Shown here piece by piece: positions 13,385-15,398 of a stretch of DNA of 15,398 nucleotides (position 1 is the stretch's first letter; the number at the start of each line of letters is the position of its first letter). This DNA is from Bacteroides sp. (lineage in GTDB: Bacteria; Bacteroidota; Bacteroidia; Bacteroidales; Bacteroidaceae). The notes beneath the pieces were generated by a model. It was not told where the DNA came from, searched no databases, and saw nothing but the letters and a program-made list of their open reading frames with translations. The translations under genes were made by a program, and so were the position numbers. The stretch is from assembly GCA_019414665.1 (NCBI GenBank), contig DXLO01000038.1, positions 1 through 15,398 of the forward strand, written 5' to 3'.

Positions 13385-14104
13385 ATGGCACGATATGAAA
13401 TCTCCAACGAAGTCAGGCCGCTCGACAGGCTCATCACAGGCTTTGCCTCCTCATGCGGCTATGAAATACAGACCGTATTCAACGACCTGCTGCGTTTCAT
13501 CATCCACGGCTTCTCTCCTGGAGCACCGCCAATAAGCAACTGGAAATACAAGCGTCAGCAAAACGCCTCGTTCATGGAAATGACAGCCGAATGGACACGT
13601 ATCATGCAGAAACAAATCGGCAGGTCGGGCTGGTTCGACGCTTTCGGTGAACTCCACATGGCCTACTGCTCAAAACCGGGACAGCAGGCAAACGGACAGT
13701 TCTTCACGCCGTCACATATCTGTGAACTCATGGTCATGTGCGCGGCAGGTAAAAAAGAGACCGGACAGAGGATGGGAGACCCTACATGCGGCAGCGGAAG
13801 GCTCCTGCTGGCATACCATGCGCACAATCCGGGAAACTATCTGGTCGGAGAAGACATCAGCCGGACCTGCTGCATGATGACCGTATGCAACATGCTCGTC
13901 CACGGATGTGTCGGGGAAGTGATCTGTCATGACAGTCTCCAGCCGAAGGCATTCACCGACGGATGGAAAGTCAACCAGGCTCTGCCCTTGACGGGAATAC
14001 CTTCTATAAGACGCATGAAGGAAGAGGAATACAGGCATCCTCTTCCGGAAAATATCGGACGCTTCAAAGAGGCAGTCCGTATCATCAACCTATTGGACAA
14101 ATAA
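13385..14104 (+). CDS. N-6 DNA methylase-like protein lacking the catalytic NPPY motif
   Basis: This 239-residue protein resembles the SAM-binding core of HsdM-type N6-adenine methylases. GQFFTP (104-109) is the usual segment before the core, DPTCGSGRLLLA (132-143) is motif I, and GEDISRTCC (155-163) fits motif II with an acidic residue after strand 2. CHDSL (181-185) fits motif III. The catalytic motif IV, (N/D)PP(Y/F), should follow at about 195, but the protein reads WKVNQALPLTG and no NPP(Y/F) occurs anywhere. It is far shorter than complete HsdM proteins and has no target-recognition domain. It may therefore bind SAM or DNA without methylating. I infer that it is not an active methylase. 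Similar short forms occur in Bacteroidales conjugative elements. Confidence 0.85.
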   Translation: MARYEISNEVRPLDRLITGFASSCGYEIQTVFNDLLRFIIHGFSPGAPPISNWKYKRQQNASFMEMTAEWTRIMQKQIGRSGWFDAFGELHMAYCSKPGQQANGQFFTPSHICELMVMCAAGKKETGQRMGDPTCGSGRLLLAYHAHNPGNYLVGEDISRTCCMMTVCNMLVHGCVGEVICHDSLQPKAFTDGWKVNQALPLTGIPSIRRMKEEEYRHPLPENIGRFKEAVRIINLLDK

Positions 14105-14131
14105 TTACCAACCATTTAAAAAAATATAATT

Positions 14132-15022
14132 ATGGAAGCTTTAGCAACATTGAACAATCAGAGACAGTTTGATTTCCAGAACAACGGAATCGAAGTAATG
14201 GACCTTGAAACACTACAGCGTACCTACAAGGAGAACGACATCTACGGCAATCCGGTAAGGGGAATCTACCACTACCAGGTCATCCAGCGCATGACGGACA
14301 TTTGCCGCCGTCACAACCTGAATTACGAGGTGGAGGAAATCTTCGCCGCCCAGAACAAGAACCGTACACAGCCCGGAGTGGTCATCCTGCCGCAGGTGGA
14401 ACAGACCTATGGAGAGAAGGCGGTAGAGGCACATGTACTGCGCAGGATCTTCACCACCATCCGTATTCTGAACGGGGATACCGACGAACTGACAACCACA
14501 CTCGTGGTAGCCTACCATCAGGACGGTATCCAGACGGCAATAGGTCCCTGCGTACGTATCTGCCACAATCAGTGTATCCTTTCACCCGAACGAAGCGTTG
14601 CCAACTACGGTAAGGACAAGGTGACTACCGAGGAACTGTTCGGGAAGGTGGATGACTGGATGCGCAATTTTGAGCGTGACATGGATGCGGACAGAAGCCG
14701 AATCCAAAGGCTCAAGGAAAAGGTGTTGACACCCGGTGAATTATACATGATCATCGGTATGCTGACGGCTCTGCGTGTATCCCATGACAGTGCAGACAAA
14801 AGACTGGCATCACAGGTAGATACCTATCCGCTTAACCAGGGACAGATTTCCGTGTTTACGGAAGAACTGCTCAAGCTCTCACTTGAACAGCCACGCATTA
14901 CAGCGTGGGATGTCTACAATGTAGCGACAGAAATCTACAAGCCTGGAAAGACTGATTTTCCTGCCATGATTCCACAGAACGGAGCAATGGCCGATTTCCT
15001 GCTTTCATATAACCAGAATTAG
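14132..15022 (+). CDS. Accessory protein, possibly DUF932-like
   Basis: This is a 296-residue soluble protein. The segment VVAYHQDGIQTAIGPCVRIC followed by HNQCIL recalls the DUF932 phage/plasmid family (strand, then a CxN motif), but the match is from memory and is weak. Residues about 1-60 contain LQRTYKENDIYGNPVRGIYH, the centre a helical part (KVDDWMRNFERDMDADRSRI), and the C-terminus ends in a helix with FLLSYNQN. Its function is unknown. It starts 28 bp after the methylase-like gene and is followed by a terminator, so it is probably the last gene of the unit that begins at 11350. Proteins of this type are usual cargo of plasmids, phages and conjugative elements. Confidence 0.82.
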   Translation: MEALATLNNQRQFDFQNNGIEVMDLETLQRTYKENDIYGNPVRGIYHYQVIQRMTDICRRHNLNYEVEEIFAAQNKNRTQPGVVILPQVEQTYGEKAVEAHVLRRIFTTIRILNGDTDELTTTLVVAYHQDGIQTAIGPCVRICHNQCILSPERSVANYGKDKVTTEELFGKVDDWMRNFERDMDADRSRIQRLKEKVLTPGELYMIIGMLTALRVSHDSADKRLASQVDTYPLNQGQISVFTEELLKLSLEQPRITAWDVYNVATEIYKPGKTDFPAMIPQNGAMADFLLSYNQN

Positions 15023-15044
15023 AACCTGAAACCGAATACGACAG

Positions 15045-15083
15045 GCCCGGTTCCGTCACCAGCGGAATCGGGCTTTGTCGTTT
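15045..15083 (+). terminator. Intrinsic terminator after the DUF932-like gene
   Basis: GCCCGGTTCCG (15045-15055) pairs with CGGAATCGGGC (15063-15073), 11 bp with one G-T pair and loop TCACCAG, followed by TTTGTCGTTTAT. It closes the unit that began at 11350. It is similar in tail sequence to the terminator at 9691. Confidence 0.82.
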
Positions 15084-15103
15084 ATCAACCATAATAATAA
15101 GAT

Positions 15104-15370
15104 ATGGCAGCAAGTAACAGAAAAAAGGCTGAAATGTATATCCTTTTCAGCTGCAACGCATGGCACGAATACAGTTCATTCGAGCCAAAGGCGGTCTTCT
15201 CTTCCATAGAAAAGGCAGCAGACATCCTGCAGAAGAACAGAAGAAAACTGAAACTGGAGGAAAATGACGTCGAATGTTTCAGACAGCACAGTCAGACTCA
15301 GGGCAGAAATACCAATTACCTGGTACAGTCCTGTCCCTATAATCCAGTCCGCGCAAGAGACTTGGAATGA
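15104..15370 (+). CDS. Small hypothetical protein at the right edge
   Basis: This is an 88-residue soluble protein. It starts MAASNRKKAEMYILFSCNAW. The middle is helical (FSSIEKAADILQKNRRKLKL) and the C-terminus polar, with NTNYLVQSCPYNPVRARDL. I do not recognise it. It follows the terminator at 15045 by about 20 bp, so it may begin a new unit that continues beyond the window. No structured repeat precedes it. Confidence 0.72.
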   Translation: MAASNRKKAEMYILFSCNAWHEYSSFEPKAVFSSIEKAADILQKNRRKLKLEENDVECFRQHSQTQGRNTNYLVQSCPYNPVRARDLE

Positions 15371-15398
15371 CAAAGAATCCCATTCATAAACAATCATA

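Overview
The window looks like Bacteroidales DNA (Bacteroides, Phocaeicola or Parabacteroides). The signs are an AT-rich backbone, a tRNA promoter of the Bacteroides type (TTTG, then TAnnTTTG), weak Shine-Dalgarno signals, a Bacteroidetes-style tyrosine integrase, and accessory genes that resemble families described from Bacteroides (DUF4120-, DUF4121- and DUF4313-like; family names are from memory). It holds two mobile-element segments on either side of a tRNA-Pro(GGG) gene.

Left segment (about 1-5450, genes on the minus strand). A tyrosine recombinase, a helix-turn-helix protein and a gene II/X-type replication initiator lie in one direction (5427 down to 2330). A 17-bp-arm hairpin follows the initiator and is a candidate replication origin or terminator. 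Beyond about 900 bp of non-coding DNA is a gene for a secreted protein of unknown function (1445 down to 348). A 189-bp interrupted palindrome ends 55 bp before its start codon. I see no relaxase, capsid or coat gene, so this may be a small integrative element that uses rolling-circle replication, or one end of a larger one.

Middle (5428-6469). AT-rich spacer, tRNA-Pro with its promoter and a strong terminator, then four CTACAAC heptamers spaced 11/17/11 bp that look like part of an attachment region.

Right segment (6262-15398, all genes on the plus strand). Twelve tightly packed genes, nearly all of unknown function, fall into transcription units bounded by hairpin terminators at about 9691, 11074 and 15045. 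Two units are preceded by copies of the same roughly 160-bp structured repeat (6262-6419 and 11136-11295). The 82-bp cores match at 79 positions. The outer arms differ in sequence but stay self-complementary in both copies, so the fold appears to be conserved through paired changes. Each copy is followed by a short hairpin and then a start codon 51-55 bp downstream. The genes resemble the accessory cargo of Bacteroidales conjugative elements: a methylase-like protein with an intact SAM motif but no NPPY motif, DUF4120/4121/4313-like proteins, a possible DUF932-like protein and several unknowns.

The paired structured repeats, possibly joined by the unrelated palindrome at 1500-1688, are the best candidate for an undescribed regulatory system. 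One idea is a cis-acting single-stranded DNA or RNA element that drives cargo genes during element transfer. That role is inference; the structure is visible in the sequence.
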